Shown: positions 28,531 to 37,674, counted from the first letter of the stretch. The stretch is DNA of 64,000 nucleotides from Bacillus massiliglaciei (GCF_900098925.1 NZ_LT622358.1:537313-601312); one strand, 5' to 3'. Notes: generated from the sequence alone by a model not told the origin. Program-made: numbers and translations.

Positions 28531-29793
28531 ATGGCAGAAGTTAAAGTTCCTGAATTAGCAGAATCAATTACCGAAGGTGCAATTGCCCAGTGGCTAAAAC
28601 AGCCGGGTGACCGCGTTGAGAAAGGCGATTATCTTCTAGAATTAGAAACAGATAAAGTAAACGTTGAAATTATCTCTGACTTTGCAGGCACTCTTACTGA
28701 TCAATTGGCTGAAGAAGGGGATACCGTTCAGGTAGGTCAGGCTGTCGCTGTTGTGGACGAGTCCGGATCTGCTGCTCCAGCAGCAAGCAATACTGCTAAA
28801 GAAGAAAAAAATGAACCAGCTCAGTCTGAACCTGCTGCTCCAGCAGCGCAGGAAGCACCAAAGGCTCAAGAAGAGAAAGCTGCCGGCGGACAGTCTGTTA
28901 TCGCATCTCCAGCAGCAAGAAAGCTTGCAAGAGAAAAAGGAATTGATCTGACTCAAGTTCAGACAGTCGATCCTCTTGGACGTGTGCGTGTTCAGGACGT
29001 TGAAGCTGCCGGCAATGCTCCGCAGCCATCTGCTGCTCCAGCGGCGCCTGCTGCTTCTGCTCCGAAAAAAGCAGCAGCTCCAGAAGTGAACGATGATCGG
29101 ATTGAAGTAATTAAAATGTCCCGCAGACGCCAAACAATTGCGAAGCGTCTTGTAGAAGTTCAGCATGAAGCAGCAATGCTTACTACGTTCAATGAAGTCG
29201 ATCTTTCAGCAGTTATGCAATTGCGTTCCCGCCATAAAGAAGCCTTCATTAAAAACTTCGATGTGAAGCTTGGATTCATGTCATTCTTTACAAAAGCAGT
29301 AATCGGCGCGCTTAAAAAGTATCCTTTATTGAATGCAGAAATTAAAGGCGACCATATTCTGAAAAAGAATTTCTATGATATCGGTGTAGCCGTTTCTACA
29401 GACGAAGGTTTGGTAGTGCCGGTTGTAAGAGATGCAGACAGAAAGAGCTTTGCAGAAATCGAAAAGGATATTGCTGATTTGGCTGTAAAAGCCCGTAATA
29501 ATAAATTGGGTCTTTCTGATCTTACTGGCGGTACTTTCACGATCACAAACGGCGGAACATTTGGTTCATTATTATCAACACCAATCCTAAATGCTCCTCA
29601 AGTCGGTATTCTCGGAATGCATACAATCAAAACCCGCCCAATTGCAGTTGGCGACAAGATTGAAAATCGTCCAATGATGTATTTGGCTTTATCTTACGAT
29701 CACCGCATCGTCGATGGTAAAGAAGCGGTAGGATTTTTGGTTGCCATTAAAGATATGCTGGAAGATCCAGAGCAACTATTGCTTCAAGGATGA
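28531..29793 (+). CDS. odhB: Dihydrolipoyl succinyltransferase, E2 of 2-oxoglutarate dehydrogenase
   Basis: Core of the 2-oxoglutarate dehydrogenase complex; accepts succinyl from E1 and transfers it to CoA. Of 420 residues, 1-76 form the lipoyl domain (lipoyl-Lys42 in ETDKVNVE). An Ala/Pro-rich linker follows (about 77-118), then the E1/E3-binding domain (about 122-158: [16 protein letters not shown]). A second Ala/Pro linker leads to the catalytic domain (about 190-420), with His391 and Asp395 in SYDHRIVDG. Directly follows odhA with GGAGGGG before the ATG. The downstream terminator was duplicated by an insertion sequence. Confidence 0.96.
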   Translation: MAEVKVPELAESITEGAIAQWLKQPGDRVEKGDYLLELETDKVNVEIISDFAGTLTDQLAEEGDTVQVGQAVAVVDESGSAAPAASNTAKEEKNEPAQSEPAAPAAQEAPKAQEEKAAGGQSVIASPAARKLAREKGIDLTQVQTVDPLGRVRVQDVEAAGNAPQPSAAPAAPAASAPKKAAAPEVNDDRIEVIKMSRRRQTIAKRLVEVQHEAAMLTTFNEVDLSAVMQLRSRHKEAFIKNFDVKLGFMSFFTKAVIGALKKYPLLNAEIKGDHILKKNFYDIGVAVSTDEGLVVPVVRDADRKSFAEIEKDIADLAVKARNNKLGLSDLTGGTFTITNGGTFGSLLSTPILNAPQVGILGMHTIKTRPIAVGDKIENRPMMYLALSYDHRIVDGKEAVGFLVAIKDMLEDPEQLLLQG

Positions 29794-29812
29794 TATTAAT
29801 AAAATTAAAAAA

Positions 29813-29833
29813 AGAGATGCATTTTGCATCTCT
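29813..29833 (+). repeat. Left copy of duplicated odhAB terminator hairpin (IS target repeat)
   Basis: A 21-bp palindrome, AGAGATGC-ATTTT-GCATCTCT, abuts the left end of the insertion element. An identical copy lies at the right end (31554-31574) and there keeps its T-run. This is the target-site duplication and also the original odhAB terminator stem. Confidence 0.85.
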
Positions 29834-31553
29834 CAGACTGTAGACAAACTCGAAATTTCGAGTTTGCCTACAGTCTTTTTTCTTTTAAAATAATAGTAAT
29901 AGTTTTTAAAATAGTGTTAGTTGATTTTCGTTTCGGCGGACGCTTTCCGCGGGCGTGGCCCAATCCTCCTCGTCGCTTTGCTCCTGTGGGGTATCGGCCT
30001 TCACGCTTTTCCCGCAGGAGTCGCCGCCTACTCTACAATCAACTCCTTCTAAATAAATGTCTGAGGTGAATGGATATGATGTCGAGAAATCAAATAAGTG
30101 AACGTGATCAAATTGAAATGATTACAATAGAACAACTTGTACCACAGGATCATCTGGTCAGAAAGCTTGAATCAGCTATTGATTTTTCTTTCATCTATCC
30201 ACTAGTTGAATCACTGTATTCAACACTAGGTCGACCTAGCGTTGATCCAGTCGTATTAATTAAAATGACATTTATTCAATATGTATTTGGAATTCGTTCA
30301 ATGCGTCAAACCATAAGAGAAATTGAAACGAATATGGCCTATCGCTGGTTTTTAGGGTTTGGATTTCATTCAGAAGTACCGCACTTTTCCACCTTCGGTA
30401 AAAATTATGAACGTCGTTTCCAAGATACTGATATCTTTGAACAGATTTTCTATCGAATTCTTAAAGAAATTGCAGATAAAGGACTACTAAGTGCTGACCA
30501 TGTCTTCATCGATTCAACACATGTTAAAGCAAGCGCGAATAAACGTAAATTCGAAAAGAAGATAGTTCGTAAAGAGACTCGGGCATATGAAGCTAAACTT
30601 CAAGAAGAATTGAATCAAGATCGAGTTGATCATGGGAAGAAACCATTCCCACCAGATAAATTTGAAAAAGAAGAAGTTAAGGAGATTAAAGAGAGTACAA
30701 CAGATCCTGAAAGTGGCTATTATGTAAAAGATGAAAGAACGAAACAGTTTGCTTATTCATTCCATGCGGCTGCGGACCGGTATGGGTTTATACTTGGGGC
30801 GATTGTGACACCTGGAAATGTTCATGATAGTCATATGCTTCAGCCACTTGTTGAAAAGGTTATGGAAAAAGTGAAGAAGCCACTTGCTGTTGCTGCAGAT
30901 GCTGCTTATAAAACTCCTGCGATTACTAAATTCTTATTTGAACATGAGATTCAACCAGCACTTCCTTATACAAGACCCAAAACGAAAGATGGGTTTTTAC
31001 GCAAGCACGATTATGTATATGACGAGTACTATGATTGCTACCTATGTCCGGAAGGACAGGTTCTAAAATATTCAACTACCACCAAAGAAGGCAAACGCCA
31101 ATACAAGTCGAACCCAGTTCAATGTGCAAATTGTCCTTTACTAGCTCAATGTACAAATAGTAAGGATCACAGAAAAATTATTGAACGTCATATTTGGGCG
31201 CAGTATGTGGAGGAAGCAGATCATCTTCGTCATCAAAACGATATCAAACAAATATATGCAAGACGTAAAGAAACGATTGAACGTGTCTTTGCGGATGCGA
31301 AAGAAAAGCATGGTATGCGATGGACAACCCTTCGAGGGATTAAAAAATTGTCCATGCAGGCGATGCTTACTTTTGCTGCCATGAACTTAAAGAAACTTGC
31401 CAATTGGACATGGCAAGCTTCGGCTATGATCTAAAATAGAATACTCGAAGAGTATTTTACTTTAAATCAGACTATAAAATACCTAAAAAAATCTCAAAAA
31501 GACAAAAGGCCTTCAGAATGAGACCATTCTGAAGGCCTTTTGTCGACAATCTG
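29834..31553 (+). mobile_element. IS1182-like insertion sequence (1720 bp)
   Basis: Ends are imperfect inverted repeats: CAGACTGTAGACAAA on the left and, reading inward from the right, CAGATTGTCGACAAA (13 of 15 match). It contains one DDE transposase. Just inside the left end (29835-29881) is a long hairpin with T-run; inside the right end (31503-31543) is another. Both would act as terminators that shield the transposase. A GC-rich imperfect inverted repeat at 29920-30043 (GTTGATT...AATCAAC) precedes the transposase. It is flanked by 21-bp direct repeats. Confidence 0.9.
30076..31434 (+). CDS. IS1182-family DDE transposase
   Basis: Cuts and joins the ends of the surrounding element. About 452 aa. 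N-terminal dimerisation/DNA-binding part (PQDHLVRKLESAIDFSFI, VDPVVLIKMTFIQYVFGIRSMRQT) typical of IS1182/IS1380-like transposases, followed by a DDE catalytic core. The core comprises Asp in FIDSTHVKA (30511), Asp in AADAAYKT (30898) and Glu in RRKETIERVFADAKEKHG (31279). A Cys-rich segment CYLCPEGQVL...CANCPLLAQC lies between the last two, as is usual. No frameshift or stop: it looks intact. Start chosen at the ATG 7 bases after GAGGTGA; ATG at 30070 is too close to the site. Confidence 0.93.
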   Translation: MMSRNQISERDQIEMITIEQLVPQDHLVRKLESAIDFSFIYPLVESLYSTLGRPSVDPVVLIKMTFIQYVFGIRSMRQTIREIETNMAYRWFLGFGFHSEVPHFSTFGKNYERRFQDTDIFEQIFYRILKEIADKGLLSADHVFIDSTHVKASANKRKFEKKIVRKETRAYEAKLQEELNQDRVDHGKKPFPPDKFEKEEVKEIKESTTDPESGYYVKDERTKQFAYSFHAAADRYGFILGAIVTPGNVHDSHMLQPLVEKVMEKVKKPLAVAADAAYKTPAITKFLFEHEIQPALPYTRPKTKDGFLRKHDYVYDEYYDCYLCPEGQVLKYSTTTKEGKRQYKSNPVQCANCPLLAQCTNSKDHRKIIERHIWAQYVEEADHLRHQNDIKQIYARRKETIERVFADAKEKHGMRWTTLRGIKKLSMQAMLTFAAMNLKKLANWTWQASAMI

Positions 31554-31574
31554 AGAGATGCATTTTGCATCTCT
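31554..31574 (+). terminator. Right copy of duplicated hairpin; original odhAB terminator
   Basis: Same 21-bp palindrome as 29813-29833 but followed by TTTTTTT, so it is a complete terminator. The left copy lost its T-run to the insertion. Confidence 0.85.
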
Positions 31575-31768
31575 TTTTTTGTTGTCTGTTTATCGATACG
31601 AATCTTCTGCATGTTTGGAAGCTCAAGAAATTTCGGCAATATATCATCATTTTACTGGTTTCTTATAAAAGGAAATTTATTACAAAATTTAGGCATTTAT
31701 GATACAATTAGGTTAATAAAATTTACGATAGAGGTCTGGAGATTCTTATAAATAACGGAGGTGTCAAA

Positions 31769-31951
31769 GTGACTAAAGAAGTTATGTTCATCATAATGAT
31801 AATTTTGATGGCAGTATCAATTTTTGTGTCTAAAGAGGCTGTGAAATCTTCAAATGAGATAAACTGGCGGAAAATGATCACATTACTGTCTGTATTAACT
31901 TTATCTGCATTAGTAATAACTATTACTCTTTTTCAAAGGCTGCCGTTTTAG
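31769..31951 (+). CDS. Small hypothetical membrane protein
   Basis: A 60-residue protein starting with GTG after a GGAGGTG site. Two hydrophobic segments (about 6-21 and 36-53) are separated by KEAVKSSNEINWRKM. Unrecognised. It has its own terminator downstream and an AT-rich leader upstream, so it is likely a real monocistronic gene. Confidence 0.6.
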   Translation: MTKEVMFIIMIILMAVSIFVSKEAVKSSNEINWRKMITLLSVLTLSALVITITLFQRLPF

Positions 31952-31978
31952 TTTCCCAGAAAGAAAACCATGCTTGAA

Positions 31979-32012
31979 AAAAGAACTTCCGAAAAATCGG
32001 GAGTTCTTTTTA
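31979..32012 (+). terminator. Terminator of the small membrane protein gene
   Basis: AAAGAACTTCCGA pairs with TCGGGAGTTCTTT around an A-rich loop, then T-rich tail. Confidence 0.82.
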
Positions 32013-32021
32013 TCGTTAAAA

Positions 32022-32117
32022 TCAATCAAATTTTGATTGAATTTGATTGAAATCTTGACTGATTTTGATAGATTATGAATTTTTTTGATTGATTTATTTG
32101 TATTTTTTGTTTATTAT
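32022..32117 (+). promoter_or_regulatory. fru operon promoter with repeated FruR-type operators
   Basis: TTTGATTGA occurs at 32032-32040, 32042-32050 and 32084-32092, and in inverted form (TCAATCAAA) at 32022-32030; the first pair is a perfect 9-bp inverted repeat. The third copy overlaps a near-ideal sigma-A promoter: TTGATT (32089-32094), 17 bp, TATTAT (32112-32117). This fits repression by the DeoR-type FruR encoded next, relieved by fructose 1-phosphate (family knowledge). Confidence 0.75.
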
Positions 32118-32146
32118 GAATTTACCAACAGGAGAAGGGTGAGGGT

Positions 32147-32899
32147 TTGCTGACGGAAGAGAGGCATCAAATCATCTTAGCTATGTTAAAAAGGAAAGAA
32201 ACTGTAAAACTTCAAGAGTTAACAGAAGAAACACATGCTTCCGAGTCAACAATCCGGCGCGATCTCATTCAATTGGAAGAAATGAAAGCGCTAAAACGAG
32301 TGCGCGGCGGTGCTGCTCTTTTACGAAGAAAAGGACTGGAGCCTACGATTCATGAAAAAGAGAATATAGCTTTGTCTGAAAAGAAAAAGATTGCAGAGCT
32401 GGCCGCCTCTTTTATAAAAAGAAAAGATGGTATCTACTTAGATGCCGGAACTACTACTCTGGAAATGATTCCTTTTTTAGCGGGGAAGGAAGTTACGGTT
32501 CTGACGAATGGAATTATGCATTTAAGGTTGCTGTCAGAATTCGGCATTGATACCGTGATTATTGGCGGTAAGATTAAGAGATCTACGCACGCTGTTACAG
32601 GTACGACAGCTCTCCAATTTTTGCAGAATTATCGGTTGGACAAATGTTTTCTTGGAATGAATGGGGTCCATCCGGAATTAGGATTTACTACTCCAGACCC
32701 TGAAGAAGCCATCCTAAAAAAAACAGCCATTGAATTATCCAATGAAGCATTCATTCTGGCAGACAGTTCAAAATTGAACGAGGCAGCATTTGCTAAAGTT
32801 GCTGATGTAAGCGATGCCATGATTTTGACGGATGATTTGGATCAGGAAGCATTATCCCTATTAAAAAATAATCCTCGAGTAAAGGTGCTGATTGCGTGA
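32147..32899 (+). CDS. fruR: DeoR-family repressor of the fructose operon
   Basis: A 250-residue regulator. N-terminal winged helix-turn-helix of the DeoR type: LTEERHQIILAMLKRKETVKLQELTEE, then ASESTIRRDLIQLEEM. The C-terminal DeoRC sugar-phosphate sensor domain (about 75-235) has DAGTTTLEMIPFL, VLTNGI, GGKIKRSTHAVTG and ADSSKLNEAAF. Starts with TTG after GAGAAGGGTGAGG. First gene of fruR-fruK-fruA; overlaps fruK by 4 bases. Likely autoregulated through the repeats at 32022-32092. Confidence 0.92.
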   Translation: MLTEERHQIILAMLKRKETVKLQELTEETHASESTIRRDLIQLEEMKALKRVRGGAALLRRKGLEPTIHEKENIALSEKKKIAELAASFIKRKDGIYLDAGTTTLEMIPFLAGKEVTVLTNGIMHLRLLSEFGIDTVIIGGKIKRSTHAVTGTTALQFLQNYRLDKCFLGMNGVHPELGFTTPDPEEAILKKTAIELSNEAFILADSSKLNEAAFAKVADVSDAMILTDDLDQEALSLLKNNPRVKVLIA

Positions 32900-33819
32900 T
32901 TTATACTGTTACATTGAATCCCTCAATAGACTACGTAGTCATGGTGGATTCTTTAAAAATAAATGAATTAAACCGCTCTACACGTGAAGCGACGTTCCCA
33001 GGCGGGAAAGGAATTAATGTATCCAGAGTGCTTATACGTTTGGGGCAGCCTTCTACAGCACTCGGTTTCCTTGGAGGTTTTACAGGCAGGTATCTAAAAG
33101 AGTGCCTGGAAAATGAACAAATTTATACGAGCTTTATAGAGGTCGAAGAAAATACAAGAATTAATATAAAACTTAAAAGTGAGTCAGAGACGGAAATCAA
33201 TGCCGGAGGACCGAAAATATCTGAAGCTGCCTTTCAATCGCTGAAAGAACAGATTGAACGAATTGAACCTGGTGATGCCCTTATTCTATCAGGAAGCATC
33301 CCGGCTACTTTGCCGGATCATGTGTATGAAACGTTCACAGCGGCATGCGGAAAGAGGGGGATTAAAGTGGCTGTGGACTGCAGCGGGGAAGCCTTGCTTA
33401 AGACGGTGCCATTCAAACCATTTTTAATAAAACCGAATCATCATGAGTTAGGTGAGCTGTTCGGTATAAAGATTACAAATATCTCGGAGGCAGCCCACTA
33501 TGGAAGAAAACTTGCAGAAATGGGTGCGGAGCATGTAATTGTATCAATGGCGGGAGACGGGGCAGTGCTTTGTACAAAAGATGCTGTCTATACAGGTACC
33601 GTTCCGGCAGGAAAAGTTATGAATTCTGTTGGTGCAGGAGATTCAATGGTAGCCGGCTTTATAGGATCTTTTTTGGAATATGGCAATCTTGTACAGGCGT
33701 TCAGAAATGGAATAGCAGCAGGCAGTGCGACTGCCTTTTCAGAGGATTTAGGCACAAAAGAAAAAATGGAAGCACTATTACCAGAGATTAAGGTGATAAA
33801 GCTAGAAGGAGGCGTGTAA
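32896..33819 (+). CDS. fruK: 1-Phosphofructokinase
   Basis: Phosphorylates fructose 1-phosphate to fructose 1,6-bisphosphate. The 307-residue protein has the PfkB fold: IYTVTLNPSIDYVV at the N-terminus, FPGGKGINVSRVL, LSGSIP, KPNHHELGELFG and the catalytic NSVGAGDSMVAGF with the anion-hole GAGD motif. GTG start overlaps the end of fruR (GTGA); its TAA overlaps the fruA start. Tight translational coupling in a three-gene operon. Confidence 0.94.
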   Translation: MIYTVTLNPSIDYVVMVDSLKINELNRSTREATFPGGKGINVSRVLIRLGQPSTALGFLGGFTGRYLKECLENEQIYTSFIEVEENTRINIKLKSESETEINAGGPKISEAAFQSLKEQIERIEPGDALILSGSIPATLPDHVYETFTAACGKRGIKVAVDCSGEALLKTVPFKPFLIKPNHHELGELFGIKITNISEAAHYGRKLAEMGAEHVIVSMAGDGAVLCTKDAVYTGTVPAGKVMNSVGAGDSMVAGFIGSFLEYGNLVQAFRNGIAAGSATAFSEDLGTKEKMEALLPEIKVIKLEGGV

Positions 33820-35693
33820 TGAAGATTACTGATTTGCTCAGAACAGATACGATTATTTTGGACTTACAGGCTCAATCAAAGGCGGAAGTGATTGAGGAGC
33901 TTGCTGAAAAATTAGCGCATGCAGGCAGGCTGAACGACCGGAATGAATTTAAAAAAGCGATACTCTCAAGAGAAGATCAAAGTACTACAGGGATTGGAGA
34001 AGGAATCGCCATTCCCCATGCCAAGTCTTCTGCCGTCAAGGTCCCGTCTATTTGTTTTGGCCGTTCCTTAAATGGGATTGACTATGGGTCGCTAGATGGT
34101 CAGCCGGCCCATATGTTTTTCATGATTGCGGCAAGCGAGGGAGCAAATGACGTTCATCTGGAAACGCTCTCAAGGCTTTCTTCCTTTTTGATGGATATGT
34201 CTTTCAGGGAGAAACTTTTACAGGCCAAAGCTTCTGAAGAGATTATTTCCATCATTGATCAGAAAGAAAATGAAATAGATGAAAAGCAGCAGGACAGTTC
34301 GGGCGAAGATCAAATCAAAATCCTGGCTGTCACGGCATGCCCGACCGGCATTGCCCACACGTATATGGCTGCAGATGCATTGAAGGCAAAAGCAAAAGAA
34401 ATGGAAATCGATTTGAAGGTCGAAACGAACGGATCAACCGGGATAAAAAATGCTCTGACAGCAGAAGATATCGAAAAAGCAGCAGCAGTGATTGTAGCAG
34501 CTGACAAACAAGTAGAGATGGACCGTTTTGCCGGAAAACCTGTTATCATTGTTCCGGTTGCACAGGCCATCAGAAAGCCTGAAGAACTGCTGAAAAGAGC
34601 AGCCGCACAAGATGCTCCAATCTTTAAAACAAAGGACAGGAAAGAAAAAAGTACATGCTCTGAATCGAAAATGGGAGGGGCGGGCTTTTACAGACATTTA
34701 ATGAACGGAGTAAGTAATATGCTGCCGTTTGTCGTAGGCGGCGGAATATTGATTGCCCTGTCCTTTTTCTTCGGAATCGACGCAGCTAAGCCTGAACATG
34801 AAAGTTTCAACCCAATTGCAAAAGCCCTTAATGATATCGGGGGAGATAAGATGGGGGCTTTCTTCTTCCTCGTGCCTGTTTTGGCAGGGTTCATAGCGAG
34901 CAGTATTGCAGACCGGCCTGGTTTTGCCCCTGGGATGGTAGGCGGTTTACTGGCCGCACAGGCAGGAGCCGGATTTCTCGGCGGTTTAATCGCCGGATTT
35001 CTTGCAGGATACATTGTCGTCCTGTTGAAAAAGCTGTTTCAGTTCCTGCCGCAAACGCTTGAAGGGATAAAGCCCGTGCTTTTATATCCTGTTTTTGGAA
35101 TATTAATAACAGGTTTCATAATGCTTTTCGTTATTAACGAGCCAGTCACAGCAATAAACAAAGGTTTAACTGGGTGGCTGAATGGACTTTCCGGCACAAA
35201 CGCAATCTTGCTGGGAATTGTTTTGGCAGGAATGATGGCGGTAGATATGGGAGGTCCGCTCAATAAAGCGGCATTTACTTTCGGAATTGCAGCGATTGAA
35301 GCTCATAGTTTTGGACCGCATGCCGCCGTTATGGCCGGGGGGATGGTTCCTCCGCTTGGGATTGCTCTTGCCGCTACCTTTTTCAAGTCAAAATTTACGG
35401 AAATGGAGCGGAAATCTGGCTTCACTAATTATTTTCTCGGTGCTTCATTCATTACAGAAGGGGCGATCCCGTTTGCAGCGGCAGACCCTCTTCGGGTTAT
35501 CGTCAGCAGCGTGATTGGGGCAGCAACTGCAGGTGCTCTGACAATGGCCTTCGGAGTAACCCTGCCGGCTCCGCATGGGGGACTTTTCGTTATTGCCCTC
35601 GTCAATCATCCAATTGTATACCTTGTTTCCATTTTGGCAGGCGCTCTGATTACAGCGGTTCTGCTGGGAGTGTGGAAAAAGAAGAAATACTGA
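33819..35693 (+). CDS. fruA: Fructose-specific PTS enzyme IIABC
   Basis: Phosphotransferase transporter that imports fructose as fructose 1-phosphate. Domains of the 624-residue protein: EIIA (about 1-145) with phospho-His in GIGEGIAIPHAK; EIIB (about 165-265) with phospho-Cys in VTACPTGIAHTYMAADAL; EIIC membrane domain (about 285-620) with AGFIASSIADRPGFAPGMVGG and ITEGAIPFAAADP. Product of transport is the substrate of FruK upstream. AGGAGG lies before the ATG. Operon ends with a strong terminator. Confidence 0.95.
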   Translation: MKITDLLRTDTIILDLQAQSKAEVIEELAEKLAHAGRLNDRNEFKKAILSREDQSTTGIGEGIAIPHAKSSAVKVPSICFGRSLNGIDYGSLDGQPAHMFFMIAASEGANDVHLETLSRLSSFLMDMSFREKLLQAKASEEIISIIDQKENEIDEKQQDSSGEDQIKILAVTACPTGIAHTYMAADALKAKAKEMEIDLKVETNGSTGIKNALTAEDIEKAAAVIVAADKQVEMDRFAGKPVIIVPVAQAIRKPEELLKRAAAQDAPIFKTKDRKEKSTCSESKMGGAGFYRHLMNGVSNMLPFVVGGGILIALSFFFGIDAAKPEHESFNPIAKALNDIGGDKMGAFFFLVPVLAGFIASSIADRPGFAPGMVGGLLAAQAGAGFLGGLIAGFLAGYIVVLLKKLFQFLPQTLEGIKPVLLYPVFGILITGFIMLFVINEPVTAINKGLTGWLNGLSGTNAILLGIVLAGMMAVDMGGPLNKAAFTFGIAAIEAHSFGPHAAVMAGGMVPPLGIALAATFFKSKFTEMERKSGFTNYFLGASFITEGAIPFAAADPLRVIVSSVIGAATAGALTMAFGVTLPAPHGGLFVIALVNHPIVYLVSILAGALITAVLLGVWKKKKY

Positions 35694-35711
35694 CGAAAGT
35701 TTTGTTTTCCC

Positions 35712-35742
35712 TAAAAGGTGTCTTACGCAGACACCTTTTTTA
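35712..35742 (+). terminator. Terminator of the fru operon
   Basis: AAAAGGTGTC-TTACGCA-GACACCTTTT followed by TTT. Immediately after it TATATTTCAAACTGATA is repeated (35741-35757 and 35760-35776). Confidence 0.88.
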
Positions 35743-35841
35743 TATTTCAAACTGATATTTATATTTCAAACTGATAATGGTTGAGTATAGGTATGCTGTG
35801 CCTCGTTTCCGGGTAAAGGATAGTAAAAAGGAGATGTACAA

Positions 35842-36243
35842 ATGGTAAAAAAAGTGATGCTAAAAACAGAGAAGCGCGATGAATTAATTGATGTGACAAA
35901 TGAAGTAGAACGGTTTATTCAGGAGCAACAAATCACTGAAGGCACTGTACTCGTGTACTGTCTTCATACGACAGCGGGAATCACGATTAATGAAAATGCT
36001 GACCCAGATGTGAAAAGAGACATGCTGCGCAGGCTTGATGAACTGTATCCTTGGAATCATGTAAAAGACCTGCATGCAGAGGGAAATACGGCTGCCCACT
36101 TAAAGTCCAGCACTGTAGGTTCGTCCCAGCAGTTAATCATTCATCAGGGTGCACTTGTGTTAGGTACATGGCAGGGGATCTATTTTTGCGAATTTGATGG
36201 TCCAAGAGAACGTCAATTTTTCATCAAAATAACAGAAGGATAA
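35842..36243 (+). CDS. yugU: YjbQ-family protein (UPF0047), YugU-like
   Basis: A 133-residue protein of the YjbQ family; some members show weak thiamine-phosphate synthase activity, real role uncertain. Signature visible: [24 protein letters not shown] with the conserved His and Asn, then [37 protein letters not shown]. Length matches the family. AAAAGGAG precedes the ATG. Monocistronic. Confidence 0.87.
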   Translation: MVKKVMLKTEKRDELIDVTNEVERFIQEQQITEGTVLVYCLHTTAGITINENADPDVKRDMLRRLDELYPWNHVKDLHAEGNTAAHLKSSTVGSSQQLIIHQGALVLGTWQGIYFCEFDGPRERQFFIKITEG

Positions 36244-36353
36244 ATCTGTTCTTTTTTAACAAAAAATAACTGGATTTCCTTGGAAATAATTTATCACTGA
36301 AATACCACTTTACATTTGTTATCCTTTACTGGTGCTCAGAAAAGGAGGTACAA

Positions 36354-36950
36354 ATGAAAATGAAAACAATATTTCCATTGATATCCATACTGACCATCAT
36401 CCTGGCAGGCGGCTTATTACCTGGAGGGATGCAGCATGCATCGGCTAAAGAAAGAAAACATGTAGTTAAGCAAGGGGAGACTCTTTGGGATGTAGCTAAA
36501 GAATATGGTGTGCAAATAAAGGATTTAAAAAAAGTCAATAAAAATAAAAATAATGCAGCTGAGCCGGGAGATCGATTGATTATACCGGAGAGTATAAAAC
36601 CGAGTGACAAGGAACTGCTTGCGAGGCTTGTTCATGCCGAAGCAAAAGGGGAGCCGTACCGCGGCAAAGTTAACGTGGCATCCGTTATACTCAATAGAAT
36701 AGAAGATCAGCATTTCCCGGATACTGTACCACAGGTGATCTATCAGAAAAGACAATTTTCACCGGTAGATGATGGGAGCATCAGAAGACCGGCAGGGAAA
36801 GAAGCTAAAAAAGCCGTGAATGAAGCGTTAGCCATACATGGATACGCTAGTGATGCTCTTTATTTTTGGAATCCAAGTATTTCCGACAGTGAATGGATGA
36901 AAACCCGGAAGGTAATCGAAATCATTGGAGGACATCATTTTGCCATTTGA
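36354..36950 (+). CDS. ykvT: LysM plus SleB-type cell wall hydrolase, YkvT-like
   Basis: Secreted 198-residue hydrolase. Signal peptide (about 1-30, cleavage near ASA), one LysM peptidoglycan-binding repeat (about 34-80: HVVKQGETLWDVAKEYGVQ...GDRLIIP). Then a SleB/CwlJ catalytic domain (about 87-198) with the catalytic Glu in RLVHAEAKGEPYRGKVNVA and the C-terminal YFWNPSISDSEWM. SleB relatives are lytic transglycosylases of spore cortex; the LysM form resembles B. subtilis YkvT. AAAGGAGG precedes the ATG. Germination role is inference from family. Confidence 0.88.
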   Translation: MKMKTIFPLISILTIILAGGLLPGGMQHASAKERKHVVKQGETLWDVAKEYGVQIKDLKKVNKNKNNAAEPGDRLIIPESIKPSDKELLARLVHAEAKGEPYRGKVNVASVILNRIEDQHFPDTVPQVIYQKRQFSPVDDGSIRRPAGKEAKKAVNEALAIHGYASDALYFWNPSISDSEWMKTRKVIEIIGGHHFAI

Positions 36951-37033
36951 CAAATAGGGTGATTTTTGCCGGGGGTCTGGTTAATTTTTTTATATCTTAT
37001 TTTCTGATTGTTGATATTTCATTATAAGGAACC

Positions 37034-37063
37034 AAAAAAGAGGCTGAGGCTTCTTTTTTTTTT
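37034..37063 (+). terminator. Possible terminator of ykvT
   Basis: Weak AAGAGGC-TGA-GGCTTCTT stem followed by T-run; the stem has a G-T pair. Confidence 0.5.
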
Positions 37064-37146
37064 GCCTGCAGATCACGGCTGTATTGTTATGTTTTTCAAT
37101 AAGAAAGCATAGTTTTAACTGTAAGCTATGCGGAGGAGTGATTATC

Positions 37147-37545
37147 ATGAATGAATATATGAGGCCAAACCACCCATCCGGTTTTGGCGGTATGTGGAAT
37201 CAGCCTTCCTATGGCGGAAACTATTTTCAGCCAGGTTTTGGAGGCTTTCCAGGCTACGGCGGACAGTATGGACACAGCGGGGGATTCCCTGGTTATGGTT
37301 TTAGCGGAGGACATTATCCGTATGGAGGCTTTCATGGATATGGCGGTTATTATGGTGGCCAGCCAGGCTATAGCGGGGGCTTTTACGGGCAGCCGGGGAA
37401 TTATTATCCAGGATCAGGGTTTGGTGCTCCTCAAGGCTCATTTCAGCATTATCCAGGTTACGGGGTAGGCCAGCAGCAGGGAGGATATGGCGGAAATCCG
37501 GGTTATGGGGGGCACGGAAGGGACGATTATAACCAGGATCTATAA
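37147..37545 (+). CDS. Gly/Tyr-rich low-complexity protein, spore-coat-like
   Basis: A 132-residue protein almost wholly built of GYGG, GFPGYG and PGYSGG-type units with Gln, His and Pro; no Cys. Composition resembles Bacillus spore coat or crust proteins that are cross-linked through tyrosines; no conserved domain can be named. The ATG at 37147 follows GGAGGAG (37131-37137); codons upstream are not of this composition. Coat assignment is inference from composition and from the sporulation-related neighbours. Confidence 0.65.
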   Translation: MNEYMRPNHPSGFGGMWNQPSYGGNYFQPGFGGFPGYGGQYGHSGGFPGYGFSGGHYPYGGFHGYGGYYGGQPGYSGGFYGQPGNYYPGSGFGAPQGSFQHYPGYGVGQQQGGYGGNPGYGGHGRDDYNQDL

Positions 37546-37581
37546 AACAAGAAGGAAAACAGAGAGGCATAAAGATTATCG

Positions 37582-37622
37582 CCTGCTGTATGGATATTTA
37601 TATCCGGCAGCAGGTTTTTTTG
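37582..37622 (+). terminator. Terminator of the Gly/Tyr-rich gene
   Basis: CCTGCTG pairs with CAGCAGG, with an inner GGATAT/ATATCC stem, followed by T7. Confidence 0.85.
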
Positions 37623-37674
37623 TTGGCAATCCGCCATTTTTCACTGACATACAGGCTCGTCCTTTTATTCGAAA

